Assembly (NCBI GenBank): GCA_017442785.1
Contig: JAFRZB010000033.1
Coordinates: forward strand, 1-64,000
Source of the DNA: Bacillota bacterium
GTDB taxonomy: Bacteria > Bacillota > Clostridia > Peptostreptococcales > Anaerovoracaceae
DNA length: 64,000 bases
Direction of reading: 5' to 3'
The translations under genes and the position numbers were made by a program. Below, piece by piece: positions 8,020 to 15,808 of this stretch. The notes under the pieces are model-generated. The model was not told where the DNA came from and did not search any database. It worked only from the letters and a program-made list of their open reading frames with translations. The stretch's first letter is position 1. Each line of letters opens with the position of its first letter.

Positions 8020-9458
8020 TTCTTCTTTCCTTTATAATTCAGCACCTGCTTGAGGGCTGTCTGCTTGTCTATCCCGGCAAGGCGCAGCTTGTGGGCGTAC
8101 GCCAGAAGCTCCGAGAACTCCTCCCCGGGCCTAAGGCCGGCCTCCACAAGGTCCTTTCCGGACACAAAGGGCTCTGCCATGGTCTGCCTGTACGTCTTAA
8201 GGCGCTCGAACAGGAAATCGCTGTCGCCCTCGAAGGGCTCGTTTCCGGACATTACAGGCTTGTCTGCCATTGCCATGTAAATGAGGTCCTCCGGCTCCTC
8301 GGCCTGGTCGAACATCTTGTTGGTGGACTTGACGGCCGCCCTGCTGTAGGCAGCCATGTTGGGCTTCATGTGCAGCTCCGCCATATTCAGCACGTATTTT
8401 ATGACCTTTTCGTCCCCTGTGATGCGCCTGAGGAAGGTCTCTATTATCGGGAGGCCCAGCTTTTCGTGGCCGTAGGCGTGGATGCGCCCTTTTTCAAAGG
8501 ACGTGGCCTCTATCTTGCCGAGATCATGCGTGAGCGCCAGCAGCATGTAGGCGAAGGGTCTTGCCGCGCGCTCTCTCAGGGCCGCCGCCCTGTCCAGCAC
8601 CTGCATGGTGTGGGTCCAGACGTCGCCCTCCGGATGGAAGACGGGGTCCTGCTCCAGGCCTATCAGACTCTTAAGCTCGGCAAACCACGGCTCCAGCTGA
8701 TCCATCTGCCTCAGTACCTCAAAGAACACGGACGGGGCGCTGCTCTTAAGGAGCGCTTTTTTAAGCTCCTCCTCCACTCGCTCTCTTGAGAGCGTGGAAA
8801 TGTCTATGGTCCTGCAAAGCGCCAGGGTGTCCGCCTCAACGGAAAAGCCGAAGCGCGATGCAAACTGAGCGCAGCGCAGCACCCTTAAGGGGTCCTCGGC
8901 AAAGCTTTTCGGGTCCACGCAGCGAAGGACGCCGTTCTTCAGGTCCCCGGCGCCTCCGTATGGGTCCAGCAGCTCTCCCGTAAGCACGTCCCGCATTATG
9001 GCGTTGATCGTAAAGTCCCGCCTCCTTGCGGCCTCCTTAGGGCCGATGAAAGGATCCACGAAGACCGCAAAGTCCCTGTGGCCCCTGCCGGTGGCGTGCT
9101 CTTTCCTGGGCATGGCAATGTCTATCCCCAGACCCTTAAGGCCGTAGACGCCGAAGCTGCTGCCGTACTGCAGAGGCTCTCCAACCTCCTTAAGCAGCTC
9201 AAACAGGTCCTGCGGCGCGATGCCGTGGACCTCTATGTCGACATCCTTGGAGGAAACGTCCCGTTCGATGCACTCCTTCTCCGGGGAAGCCTTCCCTTCA
9301 ATGTATTCTTTTTTATTTTGCCCGGCCAGCAGCGCGTCGCGAACCAGCCCGCCCACATAGTAGACCCTGCCGCCCTTCTGCGCCGCAAGCTCCGCGATCC
9401 TTACCGCGGCCTGCCTGTCCGTCAAATTACCATCCTCTCCCGGGGCCTGCCTGTCCAT
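8016..9458 (-). CDS. cca: CCA tRNA nucleotidyltransferase with HD domain
   Basis: About 480 residues. The nucleotidyltransferase head has YYVGGLVRD, the metal-binding KDVDIEV and RRDFTINAI, then the PolyA_pol RNA-binding part (DPLRVLRCAQFASRFGF), and an HD phosphohydrolase domain with LTHDLGKIE near residue 320. It adds or repairs the 3' CCA of tRNA. A hydrophilic insertion (roughly residues 50-68) separates the GGxVRD and DVDIEV motifs. The start is ambiguous: ATG at 9458 or TTG at 9461 in one copy of a 36-bp tandem duplication, or TTG at 9425 in the other copy. Coupled to the downstream serine hydrolase. Confidence 0.9.
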   Translation of the reverse strand: MDRQAPGEDGNLTDRQAAVRIAELAAQKGGRVYYVGGLVRDALLAGQNKKEYIEGKASPEKECIERDVSSKDVDIEVHGIAPQDLFELLKEVGEPLQYGSSFGVYGLKGLGIDIAMPRKEHATGRGHRDFAVFVDPFIGPKEAARRRDFTINAIMRDVLTGELLDPYGGAGDLKNGVLRCVDPKSFAEDPLRVLRCAQFASRFGFSVEADTLALCRTIDISTLSRERVEEELKKALLKSSAPSVFFEVLRQMDQLEPWFAELKSLIGLEQDPVFHPEGDVWTHTMQVLDRAAALRERAARPFAYMLLALTHDLGKIEATSFEKGRIHAYGHEKLGLPIIETFLRRITGDEKVIKYVLNMAELHMKPNMAAYSRAAVKSTNKMFDQAEEPEDLIYMAMADKPVMSGNEPFEGDSDFLFERLKTYRQTMAEPFVSGKDLVEAGLRPGEEFSELLAYAHKLRLAGIDKQTALKQVLNYKGKKK

Positions 9459-9475
9459 CAAATTACTATCCTCTC
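9409..9475. repeat. Two-copy 36-bp tandem duplication over the cca start region
   Basis: Bases 9409-9439 and 9445-9475 match at all but two of 31 positions, with a period of 36. Each copy carries GAGAGGAT and a TTG start on the minus strand; only the outer copy has the extra ATG, because the inner one reads ACG. The duplication is in frame and adds 12 codons if the outer start is used. Confidence 0.85.
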
Positions 9476-9526
9476 ACACGGCCCGTCCTTCAGATCCCAG
9501 GACCCTTCTGCGAGCCTGTTTAGTTG

Positions 9527-9535
9527 ATTATACCA
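9527..9535 (-). promoter_or_regulatory. Extended -10 promoter of cca and the serine hydrolase
   Basis: Minus strand TGGTATAAT with TATAAT at 9532-9527. No good -35 box, as allowed for extended -10 promoters. The leader to the start codon would be about 60 nt. Confidence 0.5.
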
Positions 9536-9636
9536 TAAAAAAGCGCCGCGGGCATGGTGATACGGCGGCAGAGATACTGAACAGGTCTGATCCGGCGGCA
9601 GGGATGCTAAACTGACGTGCCGGGCGGAGCTCAGGA

Positions 9637-9847
9637 TGACAGAGCACCCCGGTTTGTGCGCATTTTGTCATTGTTTGGGCTGTTTTGGCGCAAAAATAGC
9701 CGTGTTATAACATAAAACCGCACCCAAAATGACAAGTTCAGGCCAGATCGGCCGATCTGTCATTGTTTTAGCGCAAAAACGATGACACACTCCCGTCTCT
9801 GATCCGGATCTGTCATTCCAGGCAGAAAAGCGGCGGGGGGAATGTCA
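9637..9847. repeat. Dispersed structured repeat, copy A (fills the 9.46-9.95 kb intergenic region)
   Basis: The 485-bp gap between cca and the small membrane protein holds no convincing gene. It contains TGACA at 9637, 9730 and 9783, each followed about 28 bases on by TGTCA (9666, 9758, 9811), plus one more TGTCA at 9843. The core around 9650-9695 (TTTGTGCGCATTTTGTCA, then GCTGTTT and AAAAAT) is repeated at 12592-12640, and the spacing of the pentamers is the same there to within one base. The bases before 9637 contain shorter GGCGGCAG repeats. Confidence 0.8.
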
Positions 9848-9946
9848 CAATAGACGAAAAAACCGCCGCGAACGCTGCACGGAGGTATATCGGCAAAGAA
9901 TTGCTCTTGTTTCGCTGGTCCCGGTGAAATTTTGGATCTGTTTGCT

Positions 9947-10330
9947 TCAGTCCAGGACTGCAAGGAGCTCCTCGGTGTTTCTGATCCGAAAGCATCCTCT
10001 CGGGCTCTGGATCTCAGATCTTTTGCCGTCAGTAAAGATATATAGACCTTTTACAGAGCCTTTTTCATCCGAGTAGATCACCCCGATGGTCCTTACGTTG
10101 CCCTCGAACGGTACCCCGCTATCAAGCATCCTTATGCATTTTGCGGTCTTCAGATAGGTCTCGAGTTTTTCAAGATCACCGGCCTTAAGCGCCGCTCCGT
10201 TGAGCTCAGCCGATATGACCTTTTCACCGGCTGACAGCATCGTCGTCGGCTGTTTATAGACAATGACACCTATTGCCGCGATCACTGCGACCGCGATCAG
10301 TACGATCAAAAGTATACGCTTTGTTTTCAT
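9947..10330 (-). CDS. Small membrane-anchored secreted protein, unknown function
   Basis: 127 residues: a lysine-rich start, one hydrophobic segment (residues 6-24) that can act as anchor or signal, then about 100 extracytoplasmic residues. The C-terminal part (GLYIFTDGKRSEIQSP) looks beta-rich. It begins 4 bp after the larger secreted protein gene and must share its transcript. Composition is more AT-rich than the core genes around it, in line with the rest of this island. No family recognised. Confidence 0.7.
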   Translation of the reverse strand: MKTKRILLIVLIAVAVIAAIGVIVYKQPTTMLSAGEKVISAELNGAALKAGDLEKLETYLKTAKCIRMLDSGVPFEGNVRTIGVIYSDEKGSVKGLYIFTDGKRSEIQSPRGCFRIRNTEELLAVLD

Positions 10331-10334
10331 GGCA

Positions 10335-11468
10335 CTAATACGACAGAATAACTGTCCTCCCCCAATACGTCAGCTTCACCGGGGGATCAAAGCTCCATTC
10401 AGCCGGATTGTGTATGTACTGATTATACATTAGTGGGCCCGGGTTTGTATAGTTTGTAGAGGTATAGTAGGTATTATAATGTCTTGTTATTGTTTTTTCC
10501 AGGAACGTTTGTGTGTAGAACTCTCTGGTTACAGATGTGTAGAGATAGTCTGCTGTAGTCTGGTATCCTGGTATCCAAGCAATATCATAGATATATGTTT
10601 CCTTACAGTATTTTTTAAGTGTAAAGTAAACATCTGCCCAATCATCTGTAGTCGCATAGCTTACAGGTCCAGCTAATGCAACATATGCATCATATGCACT
10701 TGTAAGCGCTCCATACAATGAAACTGTGAGCGATGCCTTACCTGCCACAGAAAGAACTCCATTAAAAACTGATTGCATTAAGCCCAGAACATTCGAACCT
10801 GCTCTGTGATAAGACGGCACAGACGCATTTGTAGATGTAATCACATTTTTCATGGTATACCCATTATATACAAAAGTGGATGTTCCAGGATCTTCTGGCA
10901 ATACAATCTCACAAATAACTGAATCCCTATCAGCCGCAGAATAAATAGTGCTTGGGAAATATATTGCTATCTCAAAACCATCGCAAAAATCACCGTCATA
11001 AAATGCTAGTTCAGCAAGCACGCTATTGATGACATCTTCTGGTATTCTGTAGCCCTCATATTCTTTAAACGATTTTTCCGGGTTCGTGTGGTCAATAATA
11101 AGCTTGTCAGCCAATGTGTATGATGATCCGTTTGCCTGAACCAAATAACTATTTCCTGTTACGTGAAAAACAGTATCATCTTCCTTTGTTGCTGTTACAG
11201 CACAACCAACGCACATATTATTGAGTGTGCAAGTCTCTGTTCCTCTCGAGTTGTTGCTACTTCCACTGTAAGTGAATTCTCCATGCCCGACATAGTAAAA
11301 TACTCCAGTGCTTCCGATCTGCACTCCATCAGTGTTATCCACATTTGGGCTATTACTATCTCTACTGGAATTACTATGCCCAACAGCAAATACACGGCTC
11401 GTCCCCATCATTGATACCACCAACACCATCGATACTATCAAGATGAGGGACCTTTTAACCTTTCTCAT
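10335..11468 (-). CDS. Secreted protein of an AT-rich accessory island, unknown function
   Basis: 377 residues from the ATG at 11468, chosen over an upstream frame start at 11495 because GGGAGGAG (11475-11482) sits before it. Residues 1-27 are a signal peptide ending VFA. The mature protein is rich in Ser, Thr, Tyr and Asn and has four cysteines in the N-terminal third (including CTLNNMCVGC), which could form disulfides. A hydrophobic stretch around residues 240-280 may be a membrane or helical-packing segment. Codon use is clearly more AT-rich than in flanking genes, a sign of acquired DNA. It is divergent from the LysR gene, which may control it. Confidence 0.7.
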   Translation of the reverse strand: MRKVKRSLILIVSMVLVVSMMGTSRVFAVGHSNSSRDSNSPNVDNTDGVQIGSTGVFYYVGHGEFTYSGSSNNSRGTETCTLNNMCVGCAVTATKEDDTVFHVTGNSYLVQANGSSYTLADKLIIDHTNPEKSFKEYEGYRIPEDVINSVLAELAFYDGDFCDGFEIAIYFPSTIYSAADRDSVICEIVLPEDPGTSTFVYNGYTMKNVITSTNASVPSYHRAGSNVLGLMQSVFNGVLSVAGKASLTVSLYGALTSAYDAYVALAGPVSYATTDDWADVYFTLKKYCKETYIYDIAWIPGYQTTADYLYTSVTREFYTQTFLEKTITRHYNTYYTSTNYTNPGPLMYNQYIHNPAEWSFDPPVKLTYWGRTVILSY

Positions 11469-11558
11469 CGCTTTCTCCTCCCAACTATCACTCAAAAACC
11501 TTTACATAAAGCATGTCCCTGCTCCTATTTAATTTTATACTATCAGTTGAAGCCGTTA

Positions 11559-11611
11559 TTGTCTAATAGCGCGTAGTTATGATAAAATATAAACAATAGT
11601 TATATTTTATC
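11559..11611 (+). promoter_or_regulatory. LysR promoter with overlapping perfect palindrome (operator)
   Basis: TTGTCT (11559-11564), 18-bp spacer, TAAAAT (11583-11588). Over the -10 and start point lies a perfect 12-bp inverted repeat, GATAAAATATAA (11581-11592) and TTATATTTTATC (11600-11611), with a 7-base spacer. It ends 11 bp before the LysR start codon. The position fits autorepression. Confidence 0.75.
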
Positions 11612-11622
11612 AGAGGGTAAAC

Positions 11623-12540
11623 ATGGAATTAAGGACTCTAAAGTATTTCCTGGCTGTTGTCAAGTACGGCAGTATGTCCAGGGCTGCAGATGTGCTGTTC
11701 CTTTCTCAGCCTGCACTTTCCAAACAAATGCAATCTTTGGAAACCGAAGTCGGGACGAAACTGTTTTTCCGAAAAAAACACAGGATCGAATTGACTCTGG
11801 CAGGAGAACTGCTTGCAAAACGCGCACAGGAGATCATCGCCCTGGAAGAACTGACAAGAAACGAACTGGCTGCAGAAGATTATTCGGTCTCCGGAAAACT
11901 GACGATAGCTATGATAGACAGGATCTATTCTTTAAAAATGTCTGATCTTATCGAGTCTTTCAGCGATTCATATCCCGGGGTAAAGATCTCATTTATATGC
12001 GGCTGTCTGGACTATATCAATGATATTTTCAGGAGAGGTAAAGCAGATATTTACTGCAGTTTCTTTGGAAAGCCTCCAACAAACAACCGATCGGTCAATA
12101 CCGGACATTCCCGAAGACTCGGATTTGTAATGTGTAGAGACAATGGCCTTGCACGCTTTAACTCGATATCCGAGGAACAATACAAGGATAATCGTATTAT
12201 ATTGCCTATCGGTAACCTGTTCGGCATGGAAGGCGACAGTTTTCGGATCCATCCCGATGAAAATAAAGTGCGAGCCAGAGTGCAGGAACCGCTCAACTAT
12301 ATGTTTATGGTGAAAAACGACACCTGTATGTATTGCCTCGAACCACCGGAAGAGCTACTTGTCCGTTATAAACTCACTTTTCGTCCCCTGACTCCGCAAA
12401 CGGAGGCAATTCTTATGTTTGCTTCGGACCAGCGCAAAGACCTCAGTGAAGCGTCAGCTGCATTCATGGATCACGCGGAACTATTCTTTAGTATCTATAA
12501 GGAGCTCAGAACGCCCCTATTTGATCATCAATTGGGATAA
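11623..12540 (+). CDS. LysR-family transcriptional regulator
   Basis: 305 residues, normal length. Residues 1-60 form the winged helix-turn-helix (MELRTLKYFLAV..GSMSRAA..LFLSQPALSKQM), and the rest is the two-lobe effector-binding domain, here with an unusual number of cysteines (for example CGCLDY and DTCMYC). AGAGGG precedes the ATG. It is transcribed away from the secreted-protein pair across a 150-bp divergent region, the usual arrangement for a LysR regulator and its target. Its codon use is mixed, with more A/T at third positions than the core genes. Confidence 0.92.
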   Translation: MELRTLKYFLAVVKYGSMSRAADVLFLSQPALSKQMQSLETEVGTKLFFRKKHRIELTLAGELLAKRAQEIIALEELTRNELAAEDYSVSGKLTIAMIDRIYSLKMSDLIESFSDSYPGVKISFICGCLDYINDIFRRGKADIYCSFFGKPPTNNRSVNTGHSRRLGFVMCRDNGLARFNSISEEQYKDNRIILPIGNLFGMEGDSFRIHPDENKVRARVQEPLNYMFMVKNDTCMYCLEPPEELLVRYKLTFRPLTPQTEAILMFASDQRKDLSEASAAFMDHAELFFSIYKELRTPLFDHQLG

Positions 12541-12575
12541 ACTGCAGATCTCAAACTGCACTGATGTCCGGGAAA

Positions 12576-12753
12576 TGACAGAACGTCCCGATTTGTGCGC
12601 ATTTTGTCAGTATTCAAGCTGTTTCAGCGATAAAAATGGCTGTTTCGGTTACAAAAACGGTGCTGGATGACAGAACTCTTCCAAAACTGCAGAACTGTCA
12701 GTGTTTTCACCCCAAAACACTGACAAAACCGCGTCGCAACGAAAAAACTGTCA
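12576..12753. repeat. Dispersed structured repeat, copy B
   Basis: TGACA at 12576, 12668 and 12721 and TGTCA at 12605, 12696 and 12749: intervals 29, 63, 28, 25, 28, against 29, 64, 28, 25, 28 in copy A. Sequence identity with copy A is highest over the first pair. Between 12541 and 12839 I see no gene; the stretch is this repeat plus GC-rich filler. Confidence 0.8.
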
Positions 12754-12839
12754 TTTCGGACAGAAAACATGCCCGAGATACCGCGACCCCGGCGGAGAAT
12801 CGGCCCGGGAAAAAAGTTCGCGGACGGGGCTAAAAGCGG

Positions 12840-12868
12840 TTGACATAAGCCCCGGAATATCGTAAACT
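12840..12868 (+). promoter_or_regulatory. Promoter of the amino-acid ABC transporter operon
   Basis: TTGACA (12840-12845), a 17-bp spacer, and TAAACT (12863-12868). Transcription would start near 12876, leaving an unusually long leader of about 210 nt before the first gene. Confidence 0.75.
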
Positions 12869-12875
12869 TTGCTTA

Positions 12876-13075
12876 CATGCTATTCAGCCCGCAAGGGGCG
12901 CAAAAAGGAGCTGATACTTCCAAAATGCAGAAAAATGAATATCTGAAGGCTTTCGCGGGTATGAGGAACCCCGCGCCAAAGGGCAAGCCCCCCTTTGACA
13001 CATGCATGGCCTTGGAGGCATATATCGTTTATCGGACAGCGCAGTGCATTACGCCTGGGCTTTTTGTGTTTTAAA
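12876..13075 (+). promoter_or_regulatory. Folded 5' leader of the ABC transporter operon, candidate riboswitch or attenuator
   Basis: Between the promoter and the start codon are several hairpins: GCCC/GGGC near 12888-12900, CGCGGG/CCCGCG (12954-12959 and 12970-12975), and CAAAGGG/CCCTTTG (12977-12983 and 12991-12997). The 5' AGCCC..GGCG near 12887-12899 can instead pair with the 3' CGCCTGGGCT near 13053-13062, which runs straight into TTTTTGTGTTTT. That gives a closing helix followed by a U-tract, as in transcription-controlling leaders. I do not recognise any named riboswitch consensus. An open frame of 65 codons here has no ribosome binding site. Confidence 0.45.
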
Positions 13076-13089
13076 TAGAGGAAAAAGGT

Positions 13090-14190
13090 ATGATCGAACT
13101 CCGGCACTTAAGAAAGGAATACGAGGGCGTCACCCCGCTGGAAGACGTCTCCATCACCATCAACAACGGCGATGTAATAGCGGTGATCGGTCCGTCCGGC
13201 ACAGGTAAATCCACCCTCCTGCGCTGCATCAACATGCTGGAGGAGCCCACCTCCGGCGAGGTGATAGTAGACGGACAGGTGATCAACGACGGAAAGTGCG
13301 ACCTCAACGAGGTACGCAAGAAGATGGGCATGGTGTTCCAGTCCTTCAATCTGTTCGGTCACCTGACAGTAATAGAGAACATCATGAACCCGCAGATAGC
13401 GCTTCTGGGAAGGAGCCGCCAGGAGGCCTACGACAAGGCCATGGATCTTCTGAACAAGGTAGGTCTTTGGGCCAAGGCCCTGTCCTATCCGGACGAGCTC
13501 TCCGGCGGACAGCAGCAGCGTATCGCGATAGCCAGAACACTGGCCATGGACCCGGAGATAATACTTTTCGACGAGCCGACCTCCGCTCTGGACCCCTCGA
13601 TGATAGGCGAAGTTCAGTCTATCATACGAATGATCGCTAAAACAGGCAGAACCATGATGATAGTCACCCACGAGATGGATTTTGCGCGCAAGATAGCCAA
13701 CCGCGTGCTCTTCATGAGCGAGGGCATCATCTACGAGGAAGGCACTCCCAAGGAGATATTCGAGCATCCGAAGAAGGACCTCACCAAGAAGTTCATCCAG
13801 AGGCTCTCCACCATCACCTACCGCATAGAGAGCCGCGACTTCGACTTCGAAGCCGTAAACGACGAGCTGCAGCAGTACGCGGAGAAGCTGCTCATAGAGA
13901 ACGAGCGTACGTCCAAGCTGCTGCTGTGCATGGAAGAGCTCATAATGAACAACCTCTTTGAGTTCGAGGAAGACCCCAACATATTCGCAAGCATAGACTA
14001 CTCCGAGAAGAGCGACGTCCTCTCCCTGGAGCTGAAATACACCGGGCAGCATTTCGACCCCGAGACCTGCGACAGCTTGCTGTTTAAGGAGATCCTGGCC
14101 GAGCCCACCACCACCCTTTTGGACGAGACGGTCCAGGGCAAGTGGTACAACAACCATACCAAGATAGACTTCAAGTGGGAGGAGCAGTAA
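13090..14190 (+). CDS. Amino-acid ABC transporter ATP-binding protein with a C-terminal kinase-like domain
   Basis: 366 residues, about 120 longer than a usual GlnQ-type subunit. Residues 1-240 are a complete ABC ATPase: Walker A GPSGTGKST (34-42), Q-loop VFQSFN, signature LSGGQQQR, Walker B IILFDEPTSALD and the switch histidine in VTHEMD. The extra tail (about 250-366) contains LLLCMEELIMNNLFEF and, later, YTGQHFDP, which resemble the N-box and the GxPFDP loop of anti-sigma-factor type HATPase domains, with key acidic and glycine residues altered. It drives import through the permease encoded one base downstream. The tail is probably regulatory. Confidence 0.9.
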   Translation: MIELRHLRKEYEGVTPLEDVSITINNGDVIAVIGPSGTGKSTLLRCINMLEEPTSGEVIVDGQVINDGKCDLNEVRKKMGMVFQSFNLFGHLTVIENIMNPQIALLGRSRQEAYDKAMDLLNKVGLWAKALSYPDELSGGQQQRIAIARTLAMDPEIILFDEPTSALDPSMIGEVQSIIRMIAKTGRTMMIVTHEMDFARKIANRVLFMSEGIIYEEGTPKEIFEHPKKDLTKKFIQRLSTITYRIESRDFDFEAVNDELQQYAEKLLIENERTSKLLLCMEELIMNNLFEFEEDPNIFASIDYSEKSDVLSLELKYTGQHFDPETCDSLLFKEILAEPTTTLLDETVQGKWYNNHTKIDFKWEEQ

Positions 14191-14191
14191 G

Positions 14192-15805
14192 ATGAAAAAG
14201 AATATCAACAAGACTTTCGCGCTGCTTCTTGCGCTTCTCCTGGTACTGGGACTCACAGTCGGAGCCCCCTCGGCAGCCTTCGCGACTCTTACCACCGGCA
14301 GCTCCCCGTCGGAGGAACAGTCCGAAGACCGGGAAGATGACAACAAGATGGAGTCCAAAAACGGCATCACCAAGATCTCCGACCTCAACGGCAAGACCAT
14401 AGGCGTCCAGACCGGCGTTCTCTACGAGGACGAGATAAAGGACGAGATAGACGGCGAGACCTGGGAATACTACAAGATGCCCAACGACATGATAGCGGCT
14501 CTTGAGGCAAACAAGATAGACGCCTACCTGATAGAAGAAGTAGGCTTCTACGCCCAGCGCTACGAACACCCGGAACTGATGCGCCTTGAGGAAAAGGCCG
14601 GCCAGAGCGAGTTTGCCGTAATAATAGGCAACAACGAGAAGCAGGACACCCTCTTCAGGCAGATGCAGGAGTTCATAAAGGAAGGCAAGGCCAACGGCTG
14701 GCTGGACCAGCTCTACGACTACTGGGTAAAGAACTGGGATCCCAACACCTGCAAGATAGAGAACGTCCCCACCACCACAGGTGAGAACGGAAAAGTAATA
14801 ATCGCCATCGAAGGCGGCTACGAGCCCTTCTCCTTCGAGACCGCAAACGGCGTGTCCGGCTACGACGTGGAGTTCATGATGAACTTCTGCGCAAAGTACG
14901 GATACCAGTGGGATTTCTGGACCATGGAGTTCGATTCCATAGCCCCGGGAGCCATCTCCGGCAAATATGATTTCGGAATGAACATTGTAGTTGACGAGGA
15001 GCGCGCCGAGGACTCCGTCCTTACCGACTGGTACTACATCTGCGATCTTGTATTCGTAGTAGAAGGCGAGTACGAGAGCGACATGGGATTCTTCGAGAGG
15101 ATGGCCTACAACTTCAACAAGACCTTCATAAGGGAAGACCGCTGGAAGCTCTTTGCCGAAGGTATGGGACGCACCATGCTGATAACAGTGCTTTCCATAG
15201 TATTCGGTACCGTCCTGGGCTTTGCCGCCTACATGGCCTGCCGCCACGGCAACAAGCTGGCCAACGGCATAACCGGGGTGATAAACTGGATCATAGAGGG
15301 CATTCCGACGGTAGTATTCCTTATGATACTGGCCTTCGTGGTATTCGGAAAGTCCACGCTCAACGCCACCTGGATATCCATAATAGGCTTCACGTTCATC
15401 TTCGGCTGCGGCATGTTCGGCATGCTGAAGGTAGGCTGCGACGCCATCCCCAGGGGACAGTTCGAGGCCTCCACGGCACTCGGATACAGCGATTCGCAGA
15501 GCTTCTTTAAGATAATACTTCCGCAGGCCGCAAAGCACTTCCTGCCCATATACAAGAGCAACGTGGTGAGCCTCATAAAGGAAACGTCCGTAGTCGGCTA
15601 CATCGCCGTCCGCGACCTTACCAAGATGGGCGACCTCGTAAGGAGCCGCACCTATCTGGCGTTCTTTGCGCTGATAGCGGTAGCCATACTGTACTTCGTG
15701 ATGGAAGCCATCCTTGTATTCATCGTAAAGCGCATCCAGATAAAGGTGGATCCGAGGAGAAGATCCAGGGACAAGATCCTGTCCGGGATAAAGGAGGCGG
15801 AATAA
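14192..15805 (+). CDS. ABC transporter substrate-binding/permease fusion, amino-acid type
   Basis: 537 residues. After a signal peptide (to about residue 30, cleaved after AFA) come two half-domains: residues about 55-175 look like lobe 2 plus the closing part of a bacterial type 3 substrate-binding protein (LNGKTIGVQTG, then the final Q..I.EGKANGWLDQL helix), and residues about 188-285 look like its first lobe (VIIAIEGGYEPFSFE, GYDVEF, GKYDFGMN, DEERAEDSVL). The order is therefore lobe 2 then lobe 1. From about 305 on is a permease domain with five membrane spans and the EAA loop ALGYSDSQSFFKIILPQA. It forms the transporter with the ATPase upstream. Confidence 0.9.
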   Translation: MKKNINKTFALLLALLLVLGLTVGAPSAAFATLTTGSSPSEEQSEDREDDNKMESKNGITKISDLNGKTIGVQTGVLYEDEIKDEIDGETWEYYKMPNDMIAALEANKIDAYLIEEVGFYAQRYEHPELMRLEEKAGQSEFAVIIGNNEKQDTLFRQMQEFIKEGKANGWLDQLYDYWVKNWDPNTCKIENVPTTTGENGKVIIAIEGGYEPFSFETANGVSGYDVEFMMNFCAKYGYQWDFWTMEFDSIAPGAISGKYDFGMNIVVDEERAEDSVLTDWYYICDLVFVVEGEYESDMGFFERMAYNFNKTFIREDRWKLFAEGMGRTMLITVLSIVFGTVLGFAAYMACRHGNKLANGITGVINWIIEGIPTVVFLMILAFVVFGKSTLNATWISIIGFTFIFGCGMFGMLKVGCDAIPRGQFEASTALGYSDSQSFFKIILPQAAKHFLPIYKSNVVSLIKETSVVGYIAVRDLTKMGDLVRSRTYLAFFALIAVAILYFVMEAILVFIVKRIQIKVDPRRRSRDKILSGIKEAE

Positions 15806-15808
15806 GGC

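Noticed and set aside
9760..9995. Two overlapping minus-strand frames of 60-67 codons
   Set aside because: They lie in repeat copy A, overlap the real small membrane protein gene and have no protein-like composition.
12636..12833. Small plus-strand frame in repeat copy B
   Set aside because: Its translation (many Lys, Arg, Thr) has no conserved look, and the other repeat copy does not keep the frame open.
12990..13030. Second promoter in the leader (TTGACA near 12995 with TATATC)
   Set aside because: The spacing is 20 bp and the -10 box is poor; the TTGACA falls in a hairpin arm. The promoter at 12840 is far better.
13040..13070. ZTP riboswitch, suggested by CGCCTGGGC before a T-run
   Set aside because: The conserved 5' part with GTGACTGGCG and the GGGG.GCG segment is not found in the 170 bases upstream, so a nine-base match is not enough.
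12877..13074. 65-codon frame in the ABC transporter leader
   Set aside because: Starts at the predicted transcript start without a ribosome site, and the sequence is better explained by paired RNA segments.
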